Positions 37,770 through 49,745 of a stretch of 64,000 bases of DNA are shown piece by piece (positions within the stretch are counted from its first letter, which is position 1; each line of letters opens with the position of its first letter). The notes beneath the pieces are model-generated. The model saw only the letters and a list, made by a program, of their open reading frames with translations. It searched no databases and was not told where the DNA came from. This stretch comes from Phymatolithon calcareum (taxonomy: Eukaryota > Rhodophyta > Florideophyceae > Hapalidiales), in NCBI GenBank assembly GCA_977006965.1, contig OZ345384.1, positions 744,001 through 808,000 of the forward strand, given 5' to 3'. A program made the position numbers and the translations under genes.

Positions 37770-38060
37770 GATATCTACACCCTCGTTATCAGAAATAGAT
37801 CAAATATTAGGGCTATGTTCAAGCTCGAAGCCTTACTGGAAGATGGCGCTGAGAATTTGCAGAAGACTGACCACAAACCATACAACTGTACGCTCGAGCA
37901 ATTGGCGAAGGTGCGGAGGTGAAAGCGAAGAACAGGTTGGGGTGCTTGCTTCAAGATGGCAGATACGGTGTACCTAAAGACACATACCGTACAGCACAGC
38001 TGTATAACCGGGCCATAGACGAAGAGAAACCTCATGGATTGCGCAAGTATAGAGGTCCGT
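37770..38060 (+). pseudogene. Sel1-like repeat gene fragment inside pogo element
   Basis: Two units resemble Sel1 (SLR) repeats: IRAMFKLEALLEDGAENLQK in one frame, and AKNRLGCLLQDGRYGVPKDT then AQLYNRAIDEEKPHG in the next. Sel1 repeats are helical protein-interaction modules with the pattern A..LG..L..G.GV.KD...A..LY..A...G. A frameshift lies near 37920. The fragment sits between the left TIR and the transposase, so it may have been captured by the element. Confidence 0.55.
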
Positions 38061-38754
38061 GGCGCGAGGTGGGTGAACAGACACGCCGTCTCTGCCGTCT
38101 TGAATCACCCCAAGATATTCATCACATACTCATCTGCGACTTCCTCAATTGATTGCGTAGATAGTTGCTGTGATTCGCGAAATAGGTCTAATTCAACACT
38201 ATGTTTAATGACGGACAGCTGTAAGTAGATCCCGCGAAGCTTTCTCAAAAGGCCATATTTCTCCAGATTATGACCATTGGAACGTGTGTAAAGGAATGGA
38301 TTCTAAGGATTGGTCTGCATGAATGATTGGCAACCTCAAGAAGCTCGTGTGCTTTTTAAACAAACCTTAAAAACAGCTATGTAGTTTCCCAGTGCTTCAT
38401 TGTGATGAGAGCATTCTCCAGGAAACGCCGAGTGTCCCCACCAGATTTTATTTGCATTCTGCATCATCACCTGCTCCTTCAGGAGAAATTTGTTGTTTAC
38501 GTGTTTGCACATTCAGCAATGACAGCCGCGGTAATGTCCAGACGCGGACATACCCTAAACTCGCTTACCTTCCAGCAAAAAGCATAAATTTGTTGAGAAA
38601 CGTCGCCGGTGTGAACAAGGTGGTCTCTCGGCCTCTCAAAAGCGGCTAGCAATCTGAGCGCAACACAAGCTTCGTCTGTCGGCCCCACCGAGCTAGCCGG
38701 TCATCACCAGAATTCTATCTGCTCCTTCGGCACTCACAGTACGCAAAAAGGTTC

Positions 38755-40158
38755 TCCTAAAGAGGAACAAAAGGGGAAAACATCCGGAGCTGGAGGCATT
38801 CCTGACTGAATGGGTTCTTGCTCAGCACAGTACGGGCGTTTGTCTGAATGGTGAAGTGATCAAATTACAAGGACGTCGAATTCTAGACGGAAATAACGAT
38901 AAACTTGACTCCGAAGACAATTTATCTTTCGATTTTTCATCCGGATAGCTAGGAAGATTTCAAAAGCGCTGGGGAGAAAAACTATTTAAGCTCCATGGGG
39001 AAAGCAATGATGCTGTGATGCTGATGTTAATGCAATAGCAGAGAATCTGCCCGTTGTTCACGAGAAGCTAAAAAAATACAACATCAACGACGTCTGGAAC
39101 GAAGATAGAACGGGTATTTTCTATCGCTTAGCTCCCTGCACAACAATAGCACATGAACAGCTGAGTGGCCGAAAAAAATACAAAGTGCGCTTGACGTATT
39201 TGGTGTGTGTGAACGCGGACGGAACCGAAAAGGTTCCTCTCATGATTATCGGGAAGGCCATAAAACCGCAGTTTTTCGAAACAAAACCGGGCAAGAGCTC
39301 GGATTCTATTACTGGAACAACACAAAAGCTTGGGATGGGCAGAGACATATTCTTCTCATGGCTTATCCGCATTGATGGGTACATCGGCACAACGCCCGCC
39401 GGCAAAGTGGTTGTCCTTCTCGACAATGCGAGCCCGCACGGAAAGCCTGATACACTTTCGAAACTGAAAAATGTTGAAATTCCATTTTTGCCTGCGAATA
39501 CAACTTCAAAACTCCAGCGCATGGATGCTGGAATAATAGCTGCGTTTCAGAAGCGGTACAGGAAGATGCAGTACAGCCGAGCGCTCGACTATATTGATGC
39601 CGGAGTGGAGAGCATGTACAGTGCAGATCAACTCACTGCAATGCTCTGAACGGCGCAGATATGGAATGAGTTTCCTGGTCAGATCATTTTCAATTACTGG
39701 AAAAAAAGCGCAGGTTTTAGACGAAAAGCTGAATGACCACAATTTGGCACAAACGAATGTAGAGGATTTAACGGACATGGACCTTGAAAGTCTGATTAAT
39801 GAGCTAGCGCCGGCTGCTTCGCGGATGATAATTTCAAGCCTTCTAAATCGCGATGATGAAGAGCCCTGCGTTCAGCAGATCCCGATTGAGAATCTAGTGG
39901 ACGATGCGTGGGCATGATTAACGAGAGAGATGATAAAGATGCTGACCGTGATGAGACGGACGCTGACGTGGACAGTTTTGTTGAGCTTCCGAGTTAGACG
40001 GAGCTGCTGAAGGCACTCTACATACCAAGAAAATCTTGAAAGATGCAGAAGTATTAGATCGTTCAGCGATGCGTGCAGTGGTGCATCCCCAGATGAGACT
40101 GAGGCAGCAGAAGACTGGTTCCATGAAACAGAGGCGGATTACAGATTTCTTCATTAAA
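38755..40158 (+). pseudogene. pogo/CENP-B-like transposase, broken
   Basis: The N-terminal part has a CENP-B-type helix-turn-helix region (ELEAFLTEWVLAQ, then GRFQKRWGEKLFKLHGES). The DDE catalytic domain follows: VWNEDRTGIFYRL (first Asp), VVVLLDNASPHG (second Asp), then LPANTTSKLQRMDAGIIAAF (third Asp). The C-terminus ends QRRITDFFIKN, typical of Tigger-type proteins. Several stops and frameshifts (near 38947, 39040, 39647, 39917 and 40000) break it into four or more pieces, so it is dead, though all three catalytic acids survive. Confidence 0.9.
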
Positions 40159-40304
40159 AATTGATAACACTGTTAGTGCAGTACTGCACAACTGAAATAC
40201 ACGTGTGAAAAAAGAACTATGATGAAAAATCACTTTCAGAATATTCCCGATATCTGGATATCGGAGGCCTCCACAATGGAAATCCAGTTATCGAGGATTG
40301 ACTG

Positions 40305-41464
40305 TCGTTAAAACCACACTTCAAATAGGGATTACCCCACATTGGACAAGTTTACATTTGCCAGACGCTGAAGAGGACCTCTGGGTGGGACCGGACAGGC
40401 CCGGGAGGTCCGCACGGCGCTGCCATTTGGTCGACAGTTAAGGATCACTCTAGGCGATGATGGAAGAGAACAGCTCAGAACAAAAAGACAGCTTATTACT
40501 TTTCGCGCGCTCAGCGTTGCAGACCGTCGCAACGGTCCACGTACTGTTCAAGAATGTCTTCGCTGATCATTTCGTCGCTGTGATCCGTAATGTCCGCTCC
40601 AACGGCAGCTCGGAGACATGGAGAAGCTCTTACAACAGGAGAAACAGGGTCATGAGAAAACACGTCGGCAGCAGGGACGTAAAACGCAATACATTCTCTC
40701 ACTCACTGCAAGCCATGAAGACATACATGCGAGGCTTGTGCACTTAAGGATCACCCACTCCCTTGATTTCTGTTCAATTTCACTGTGTTCCAGTCTCCGC
40801 CCTTCGTAGCTATGTCGAAAAAAATTTATACTCCTTTACCATTATTTTTTAAAAATAAAAACGTCATCCGCAAATATTTGCCCTGCCTGTTTGGACAGGG
40901 TTCTCGGTACTTCGCCGGCACCAAATTTGTGCTCTTTTGTTTCCAAAAAAACCATTTTTGCCCTGTTGATATGAAAGTGAATCCCTATGTATTTGTCCAG
41001 GGCGGAATTGACTATCTTCCTCACGGTCAATGTTGGACACCTCCACGAGCTCAGGGGAAATGCGTCGGGGGAGGGAGTTTGATTAAAAGCAGTCAGATTC
41101 CGGTCAATGTTGTCGAAGATGCAGCGGCGATCTATAAGACACACGCCGCTGTCGGCCAAAAGCACGAGAAGTTGGACGAAAAGGACCGTTTTCTCGCCGC
41201 AGATGAGGTCTAAATGCTAAAGCGCAATATTTTCGACTTAAGGCAGGTCGGAAATCAAGCCAAGGATGACGATATTGCTATGGAGGAGATCCCCCGCCTT
41301 CCGGACTCGAAGTGCAAGGTGGACACTAGTAACTGATGCTATAGTTATATCATGCGCCTTAATGAAGCATCCGCTGTTTGTGAACGTAATTCCCTAGCCA
41401 TAATCATCCATTTTCGACACTGACAGTAGAAAGTATCCAAAGTCAGATATGTGCATCACATCTC
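40305..41464. other. Unassigned; contains dispersed GPxRPGRSARR motif
   Basis: At 40376-40450 a segment reads EDLWVGPDRPGRSARRCHLV and shares about 70 bp with 60795-60870 (minus strand). The rest, including a 107-codon minus-strand frame at 40842-41165, has no recognised family. Confidence 0.4.
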
Positions 41465-42980
41465 TCAGCTTTCACTTCGACATCTTGCCACGAACATTGA
41501 CCGTAATGATGGCACCTCCGTTTCCAGCGATTGTGGCTTTGCTTTAGTTTCCATTTCGACAATTGAAGATATTTCCCTATACGAGCAGAAGATGGAACAG
41601 TCAAAGGTCATGTGCGATGTGCTATCAGAGTCGAAGATCCAAGGCTTAGACTTTTCAGGAATGTCGGAACTGCGCACCTTGGCCACCAAACATACAAAAT
41701 CAGAGTCAGACATCACTCGGAGGGGCTCCGATTCATCAGTGACATATGCAGCTGGTTTAGCCGGTTTTATATTTCGACGTTTGTATGCTTTTGGAGCGAG
41801 GTGCGGAAACCTCTTCCAACACTTCACAGCGTGAAGTCCGGGTCGATGACAATGGTCTCAGTAATCAGGAAATCTTTCCATCTCGTCCGGCAGTGAATAG
41901 TGCAGCAGTTTTGGCTTTGAAGTTTGATGCTTCTACGCGCATTGACATGCGTTGCTCTTCTTGCAAAATTCTGCTCTTTACGAACTCACGAGAAAACGAC
42001 TCGTCTTCGTTCCCGAGGGCATCAAGGGCACTAACCAGGCTGTCATCGCGTGCCGGAAGACTGTTGAGCACAGCAATTGCCATTTCCTTATCGTCAATAT
42101 CGAGATCCATTGATTTGAGGGTATTAGGGAAATAATTTCTCGTCCTGTAACACAGTTGTATGGTAGAGCTTGCGATGAGCGGCCAGTTTGTTGAGAAGGG
42201 TATGACTTTCGAAGATGTTAAGAATCGACTGCCACATTTCTTTGGTGTGGTGTCCAACGCCACTACAATCTATCCATTTCCTATAACACTTGATCCCTTC
42301 AAATTGTCAGTACAGCTTGCATTTGCAGTAAGCCTTTACAAATAGCATTACAGTCATTACAGTACAGTAGGTTTCGATGCGTACTTACAATATGAAGGAT
42401 CAGCAAGGGCAAACCCTAGACCAGCTGCTTACAGCTGCATTACACAGTACTGCTTACAGATGTTTTCACTGTAAGCATTACAGCGCCTGCGGCGGGCTAG
42501 GGAACCCGCGAAGCGGCTTCCAGATTCTTCCATTCATCCATTTCTCATACTGCCAAGTCATCCCTTGATTCAATTCTTTTTCTATAAATGTTGCCGCGAA
42601 TTGCGCGCCCCCGGCGTTTTGACATGGAACAACCCGACCACAGCCAGTGTGCCACCTTGTGCGTTTCGAACCCTACATTTGGTCGTTTCTACATCTTATA
42701 CATGTTCGTGATGTTCGTCGGATTGAGAGAGTCCGATAATTGCATATGCTTCGTTGCCATTTCGACGCCAAAGCTTATAGTCGTCTGATTCTCGTGCCAG
42801 TGGATCGTCTTCGATGTACTGATCGAGTTCGTGGAAGGATAGTACTTGCTGAATTTTCTGTTTCCAAGACTGGAAAGTGGTCTCATTTAATGTTTCGACC
42901 TTCAGTCTTCTTTCCGAATTGTCCATATTGGATTTTGGGGTCTTTAAAAATCTTGTGGAAGATCTGTTCGGGGGGTCCAC
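41465..42980 (-). pseudogene. Copia-type gag/protease remnant
   Basis: Minus-strand pieces in order. A gag N-terminus at 42980-42696 (ETLNETTFQSWKQKIQQVL, then SFHELDQYIEDDP and EAYAIIGLSQSDE) precedes a UBN2-like gag region at 42263-41865 (KSMDLDIDDKEMAIAVLNSL, FVKSRILQEEQRM). The end of a zinc knuckle and a protease motif follow (KPWIFDSDSTSHMT; the usual DSGAT is altered). About 430 bp at 42264-42695 interrupts the gag. No integrase, reverse transcriptase or LTR was found. Copia gag packages the element RNA and the protease matures it; this copy is inactive. Confidence 0.8.
42264..42695. other. Insertion in Copia gag with TTACAG repeats
   Basis: CATTACAG, CTTACAG and their complements recur at least eight times between 42340 and 42485, partly as palindromes (CTGTAAGCATTACAG). 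The segment separates two parts of the Copia gag, so it is probably an inserted element, but no end repeats could be fixed. Confidence 0.4.
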
Positions 42981-43745
42981 TGCGAGTCACCACAAGGTCA
43001 ACTGTCAAGGCAATCTATCCCGTATAAGAAATTCTCTTCGAGTCGATGCGAACCGTACCTTGAAAGAATCCGATCGGTTGGTGTGACGAAGTGTGATAAG
43101 CGACTTGTACGAGCGGGCCTCACTAAGAACAAACAAGGACTTGTGCACCGCAATGTTGGTAGTTGAGCAGGAAGACGCAAGTATGTGCGCCAAGAAAGCC
43201 AGGCGCAATGCCAGAACAGAGAGCTGTAACACAAATCAAGGTGATGAAGAAAACAGAGACCGGAGCGAAGGATGAGCCTCGGAGATGATGTCGATGATGA
43301 TGAAGATGCGCCGTGGTTCAGATGTGTGGACTGGGCACATAACCTATTGGAAAAAGAGTGATCCCCCACCTCAGAATGCTTTGAACTTGTAAAACCTTAT
43401 CTCCGGAATTAAGCAATTGCTGGGCCCGTAACCTATAGTTGGAGGTTAGGGAAGTGATGAGGTTGAAGAGAAGGTTTCGTTGATCTTGAATGATTGACAA
43501 TGAGATGAGTTCGGTGAATATGGGTTCCTTGCTTCATTCCGATGGTGGGCACCTGAGATGGAAGTTATATATCAACCTAGTGCCAGTGGAAGAAGAATAC
43601 TAGTTGCATGCTAACTTCAAATAACCAGTTCTGACTAGTAATGTACTGGATGCATTAAGTACACTGTTGTTACTGATGCATCTGCACTTCCTCAATCTTA
43701 ACGGTTTCACGTAACCACCGACAACAACGTATCTACTTGTAAACA
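42981..43745. other. 5' flank of Copia remnant
   Basis: No LTR or primer-binding site is evident. Short frames only, without recognised families. Confidence 0.25.
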
Positions 43746-43747
43746 TA

Positions 43748-45010
43748 CAGTTAACCCTCGATAACTGGATCCTCTTTAAGCGTATATCCTCAGTTTTCAG
43801 AATAATGCGAGCGTCCACGAATACCGTTTACGCCAAAATTTATCGAAATTTTAAGATATTCAGGATACTCACTTAGCAGAATATCCTGATGGCGGAGGCG
43901 CGGCGCCTACCTTAAATTTTATAAAAATTTTGAGTAAGTGGCACGGAGCATATTCTACGCGTGTGCACTTATGTCCACAAGGCTGAATGCTATCATATCG
44001 AGAAATGAAGCGAGCGCAGACCATCCAACCGCGGACTGTGCTTTCTAAGCCCTCCATCTCTATGGCGGCCCGACATCTGTAAGAGTTTTCGAGTGTGTGA
44101 GCATCTTATTACCAACCACGTCTACAGGGAATGTTGGCACTGCGCCAGCACGTAGCCATCCATACCGGCAGCAATTCCAATCCCGACAGTGCCGTCGAAC
44201 ATGATCTTAACTACCACATAATCTGCGTATGGGGATTTCTGCGAAGACATCAGCGACCCAGCTCTTTACAACTGCACGTGCGTCTCTGCAGCCGTCTGAA
44301 GTCTTGACAAACCCAATCTCGTCAGTGCCGTCCCATACACAACTACAACTGTGAGGATTTCTACAATTCTTTCGCCAGCATATTCTTTGTCACCCGGGTT
44401 TTCAGCATCAGGAAGTATATCAGTATCAATCGCCGAATTCAGCATGTCAATATCAGCTACCACCCGCCGCACTGGACCCGCGCAACCCCCGCTGTATCGC
44501 TGTTATCCGCGGAGCCTCCATCTACGCTCGTGACTTTTCCGGTGGGTCTGTCGCCATCTGCGAAAAGCGCTCCAGGCCTTTCCGGCTTATCTTTGTACCA
44601 TCCGGCGGGACTATCTCCCTTACATGAACTGCGTAAAGCCTGTTGCTGTCAACGGCGTCTATATTCCCAACTCTGACCGCGGTTTTGGGACTTCTGTGAG
44701 TGTGTCCAAAAGTGCGATACCAACTGACTGCTTGTCAGATTCTCCAACCTTACCCGCTGCAAGCTTTTGCCGCAGTTGGTTCAGAGCAGGCGCAACATTT
44801 ACGCAGGTATCCACTGATACATCGGTGTCGCCCAGATCTTCCAGTGATGCTACAGTTCCGAGCGATTTCTTTCATAGAATCTGATAGTCTGTATAAACTG
44901 AGGTACACGTGCAGTTTCTGCGATATGATATAAATTCACTCCTAGAATATTCTCGATATCTGGAATACTGACCCCCCGACAGGAGCTATCCAGTTATCGA
45001 GAGTTGACTG
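43748..45010. mobile_element. pogo-type non-autonomous element
   Basis: TA duplications at 43746-43747 and 45011-45012 flank CAGTTAACCCTCGATAACTG on the left and the inverted CAGTCAACTCTCGATAACTG on the right. Subterminal sequence is related to the element at 37094. The interior (1263 bp in all) holds only short decayed frames, for example 44266-44472 (-), so it depends on a transposase in trans. Confidence 0.9.
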
Positions 45011-45012
45011 TA

Positions 45013-48000
45013 CTATCATAATATGACATCTTTCGACTTGGCACGTGGACCGAGATGAGACTTGACACTGAAGTGTGTTGCGATTGGAGCGGCAAGAAAC
45101 ACACTTTCAAGAGTGCGAAGTCTGCAAAATTGAGCACTGCTTTCCAAAAATAGGATACAGATCTAGATAATTAGAAAGCAGAGTGCGAATCGATATTAGA
45201 CTTCCGCTCTCGGTCGAAAGGCCGTTCGGAAATGAGGGCACTTACCTAGCATCCGTAAAAGCTGTTGTACAGATTATAAGCAAACAAAATATTACCGTTA
45301 GTGGAACATAGAATGATTACGAAACTGAGAAAAATAGTTTTCTCCCCTTATGTTTGGAGGCTTTGTTGAGGTTAATTTTCACCTTTTCATATCTCTTGAC
45401 ATGTTGCGCATGCGTTCTGCGAGAACAATGCTCAACCAAATGTGTTAGTCTTGGACGGGTGTGCACCGATCAAAACATAAGTCAAATTAATACGTACATC
45501 GACGAAGCGTCTTCTCTGTGATAGTCCCGTTTGTGCATGAACATGTATAAGAAAATGTCCTTGTCACATTGCACCTGGACCGAGTAGGCTTGGTTGCGAA
45601 AAGCTTCTCACCAAGGGCTGTAGACGGAGAGGTTTCCCTACGTCATGATGACTTTACACTTCTCCTTTGAGTGGAACAACTCAATTGTTTACCAAAGGAG
45701 TCAGCCCTTTTATAGGGGTCAAAAGAAGAGCTTTGTCGAGATAACCCGCATTTCTGAAGGAGAGGAAATGCGATATCTGGCAGCCACTAAATTCTGGTCC
45801 CAGATGAAAATTGAGTACAAAAACAGGGAGGCTTTTAAATTCGAAATGCCAAGAAAATAATTCCACTCGATCCTGTACCTGTGATAATGAATGGATGGTT
45901 TTCTGTTTTATTGAAGCTCCATTAGTCAATTATCATTGCACCTCAGAGACTTGTCGTTGCGCTACAATCCTTCGCTTACGTTTTCATTTTGATTTCGGAC
46001 ATTTTCTTTGGACGGTATCAACGGCGATTTCCAGCATCTCTTTTTGAATATCGGAAATTCGTTGCTTACCTGTGATAATGAACACCACACAAAACTGATC
46101 GGAGACCTTCCATTTAAAGCCCGTAGTGTAAGCCCGTAGCGAACAGAAGCGACAATTACTATCCACAGCCACGATTCTTCTCCCTAAGAAAGTTGAAACT
46201 TATCTGGCTCTCGAGACCAATCTTGGCTGGAAAGACTCGGCGATCAAGATTCTCCATGTTCGTATGAAAGCATAGAAGAACGGCCGCCAAGCTGGGATAG
46301 TGGACTTTAGTGAATATTAGTCTCATGAAAATATACTTTGTGTTCCCGCTTAATTTTTCTAGTAGCGTACATGGTACATACACTAACTCATAAATAAATT
46401 CTTTCCCACACTCCCCAGTGTGACGGCTGTCAGCCCTACTGGTTGGGGATCACAAAGGGGGAAACCAGACCCGAGAGGAGAGTGAAGAGAGCGCTTTGAG
46501 GGCGCTAAGAGAAGGAGGTGAAGCCATACTGAGTATGCTCGCGGGATGCGAGAGAATGCTCGCTTAACGAAGCAGAAGCATTAACCAGGGACACGGGACC
46601 ACAGTGGATGTACCTGCAAGGGATATCCCGATGTGGGGAAGCTCCAAGGCAAGATCACTACGGTCCAACTTGGTTTTGTTTACCTTGATGCGCCACCCAG
46701 CGGGGAATATATCCCCGCGGGCGACACAGTAATGCCGAAAAATGAGTTAAAGTGATTACACCTATCATGCAGTTATCCTAAATTATACGTGGGATACTAA
46801 ACTATGACTATTAACGCTAACCCAAAAAATGGGACTGGTTTTGATACCCGCCAAGAGCAATTAAGTAGCGGACCAATCAGCCGTCGCCCCGAAACACCGG
46901 GTCGGGTCCTTTGCACCATATAATGCGCCAAAAAATGTTTACAAAATAAGATTACAAAATTTCGCGGGCCAAATTGGTGAGACTGAAATAGGAACAACTT
47001 TGGCCGTGGAGGTACCACCCACTTCCGCTCAAGAATAGCCGGGAGAGGCACCTCCGGAGAGGCACCTCCGGATGCAGCAGGGGCGAATGCAAAGGCCTGT
47101 CAATGCCTCGCGGCCGCTCTGCGGGGAGTACGGGCGCGAAAGCAAAGACCTGTCCTTGCCTGGCTTCCGCATCGTATCCTCACGCATTCTTGAGGTGGAC
47201 TTTCCTAAGTTTTTCTTACGTTTGGAGCTGTGGTTACATATATTGAATAGGTACCAGCGTCCGCCCTCTTCCCATATTTCATCCGCATTGACAAGCCCAA
47301 ACGCAACTCGAAATCAACAAAACTGTCCGATTGCAATTCGAAGCTGGCGGTAGGTTCTAACGCTCTGTTCTAAATTGAATTTTGCTTTATAGCCAATCTC
47401 GAAAATATGCTTCATGTATTCACAGTTTCGCTCGTTAACTTGAAGGCCTTCATAAGCCGTCTGGCCTTTGCGCACTAGAGAGTCTTCTAAGCACCTGGCC
47501 TGCCTTGAGCTTAAAACGTTCCGGGATAGTATCGATGTACACTGCCCATTTGTCTTCTGGCGATTTTGACACGCTCCAGAATGGAAGAGCATTCTTTCAA
47601 TTTGATAAGCTTTTGACCAGAAAACTCAGTGAAAGATTCTGCAACCCTAGCATAACTCCATGTGACCAATTGGGGAGCGACTGGTTTTCTATTGGAGATC
47701 TTCAAAATAAATGGCGGACAATTGGATAACAAAAATTTCCCAAGAAAATCATTAACGCTTTTAATTGGTTGACTAGCCAATCATACTTAGCCATTTGTCG
47801 GCCAGATGCAGAATATAGTGGAAAGCAAGCCATTGGTTATCCCTTGCGAAGCCTTACTTTACAAGTCAAAAATAACCTATTTGTCCGCCTGATGGACAAG
47901 ATGTAGAAGCTCAGCTATTGGTTGTCCCTTCAGACAATAGTTTTCTTTTCAAATGGTTAAGGACCTACTTCCTCATCTTTGAAGCGCTTTCACTGGCCGA

Positions 48001-48679
48001 CACAATGCTCATAAACGGGATGAAAATTTTAATTATGTCGTTCGCACCGTCGAGACTGTATCCAGTTTCAAGAAAATGTGTAGAAACAAGTGAAATATTT
48101 TCAAATATGAAGTCAGCAAAAGTTTCCAATGTTTGGCTCAAATCAATCGTTACAGAAAAATGCTTACTGTGTTTCCTTCGAACAGTTTCAGCTTCTCGTC
48201 GGGGCGCGACGTGAATTTTACAATAGTTTTCGCCTGTTCCTTTACCGATTTTATAAAACTTTTGGTCTCGCGGCGCGAATTTCTTTGCCACTTAGACGTT
48301 CGATTTTATCAAATTTGTAGAATTCCTGTGGTAGTCTAAAACCATTTGAAACTTTTGACGGAGGCAATAAGAATTTAAACGAATCATTTTCGAGATAATT
48401 GCCCATCTTTCTAGGGGATTCTTTTTCAAGATCAGAATTACGAAAAGTGCTCTACACTCCTTATTTCATCCCTTTTCTTTAATTTTTTCGTTTTTGCGTA
48501 ACCTACGATCTTGGATCTCTATAACAGTTTTCAAAATGCGAAGAACGGAACAGAAAGGGGTCTTAAAATACGTGTTTAAGGAGCTGTCCCGATTTTAAGA
48601 GGAACCCTTTGCTGAGAATTTCTAGAAAAAGTTTCCACGGCGCGAGGACCTTTTTGCTTAGCCAATTATGTAGTGCCAG
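45013..48679. other. 3.7 kb without recognised gene
   Basis: Small frames at 45645-45860 (+), 45984-46172 (-), 46159-46383 (-), 47314-47592 (-) and 47965-48291 (-, 108 codons) are not recognised. The block 46390-46750 is purine- and GC-rich with a structured look and differs from its AT-rich neighbours. 47035-47068 has a short tandem GGAGAGGCACCTCC. Two segments near 47831 and 47914 (TTGGTTATCCCTT and TTGGTTGTCCCTT) resemble pogo termini. Confidence 0.4.
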
Positions 48680-49182
48680 AACAGAAAGTGTCCAATGAGC
48701 TTCTCGGATCCCCAATATCCTCACTTTCATGTATATGAAGTAGATGAACGGATATAGGATACGCCTAAATTTAAAGATTTTTAATGTGTGTGGAATACTC
48801 GATCTGAGAATAATGTCCCAGACCCTGGCCACGGCACATGATTGAAAATTGTTTAATATTTTGATACCGACGCACTGCGTATGTTGTCCACTTGTACACG
48901 TGTGGAGTACAGTTAACCTGTCTTTATTTCACCTCACTACTTTTTAATAAAAAAATCAGTAATTCGCCGCTCTTTCATAGAAACAATCTTCATGCGCCGC
49001 GTACGCATTGCGCCTGGAAGAATGCGCTCTTGGTCCAACTTCAGTTGGCCGAATGTGTACGGCACCACGTCCCTCCGCTGCACACTTGTGTCCTCAGATT
49101 CAAATTCATTTCTGGAATATCCTCAGTTTGTTGGATATCAAGTCGTTCCACATTGGTTATCCCTTTAACGAGGATTGACTGT
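48680..49182. mobile_element. pogo-related terminal fragment or MITE
   Basis: The right end GAGGATTGACTG (49171-49182) followed by TA is a pogo terminus. Internal sequence at 48760-48900 (GGATACGCCTAAATTTAAAG, CACGGCACATG) parallels the subterminal region of the element at 37094 (GGCCTAAATTTATTG, CACGGTGCATG). The left boundary is unclear. Confidence 0.55.
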
Positions 49183-49745
49183 ACAGTGAACCAATTGAAG
49201 GGACAACCAACGGCATATTCCTGGCGAACTTCTTCGATACTGTATTCGACTTTTGAAGCAATACGAGAAACCCAAGAGCGGACATGCTCTTTGGAATCGA
49301 GAGGTCACCTTTCCGAGCCGCCTGTTGGAGATGCCTTGAGGGAAATCAGTAATTGCAAAAATCTTTTAAAGACCCTGACACTCAGGGGTGGTGCGCAATC
49401 CATTGCTATTGCAATTAATTGCAATTCGTAGCAATTCGACCCAAACTGGTTTCTGATGAAGAATTGCAATTCGAATTGCTGGGAGGTTGTACGAGGGTGT
49501 ACAGTTCAAGAAGGGCAGAGTTGTCGGAAATAACGATCACTTCAAATGTATCATGCGTAGTACGTGGTAATTGGTTGTCTGTAGCATCTAATTTTAATAT
49601 ATATAACTCGGTCCAGAATAAGCGTTCAGCGGGGGAGCACTGCACCATTTTGGCCCAAATCAACTAAATAACTATCGCGCCAAAATGTTGCCGTGCTCCC
49701 CTAGTGTTCGGTACGTAAAATTCTACGCGCAGTTACAACGTTCCT

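Larger units (their letters stand above)
37094..40304 (+). mobile_element. pogo/Tigger-type DNA transposon
   Basis: The ends CAGTCAATCCTCGATAA (37094 onward) and its inverted copy ending at 40304 match over about 23 bp with one difference. TA precedes the left end; the right flank is TC, so the TA duplication has decayed there. The element carries a broken transposase (38755-40158) and, in its 5' half, a fragment resembling a Sel1-repeat gene. Related TIRs occur at 43748-45010 and near 49183. Confidence 0.9.

Noticed and set aside
46390-46750. HDV-like self-cleaving ribozyme at a LINE 5' end
   Set aside because: No nested double pseudoknot could be drawn with confidence by eye, and the downstream element is unidentified.
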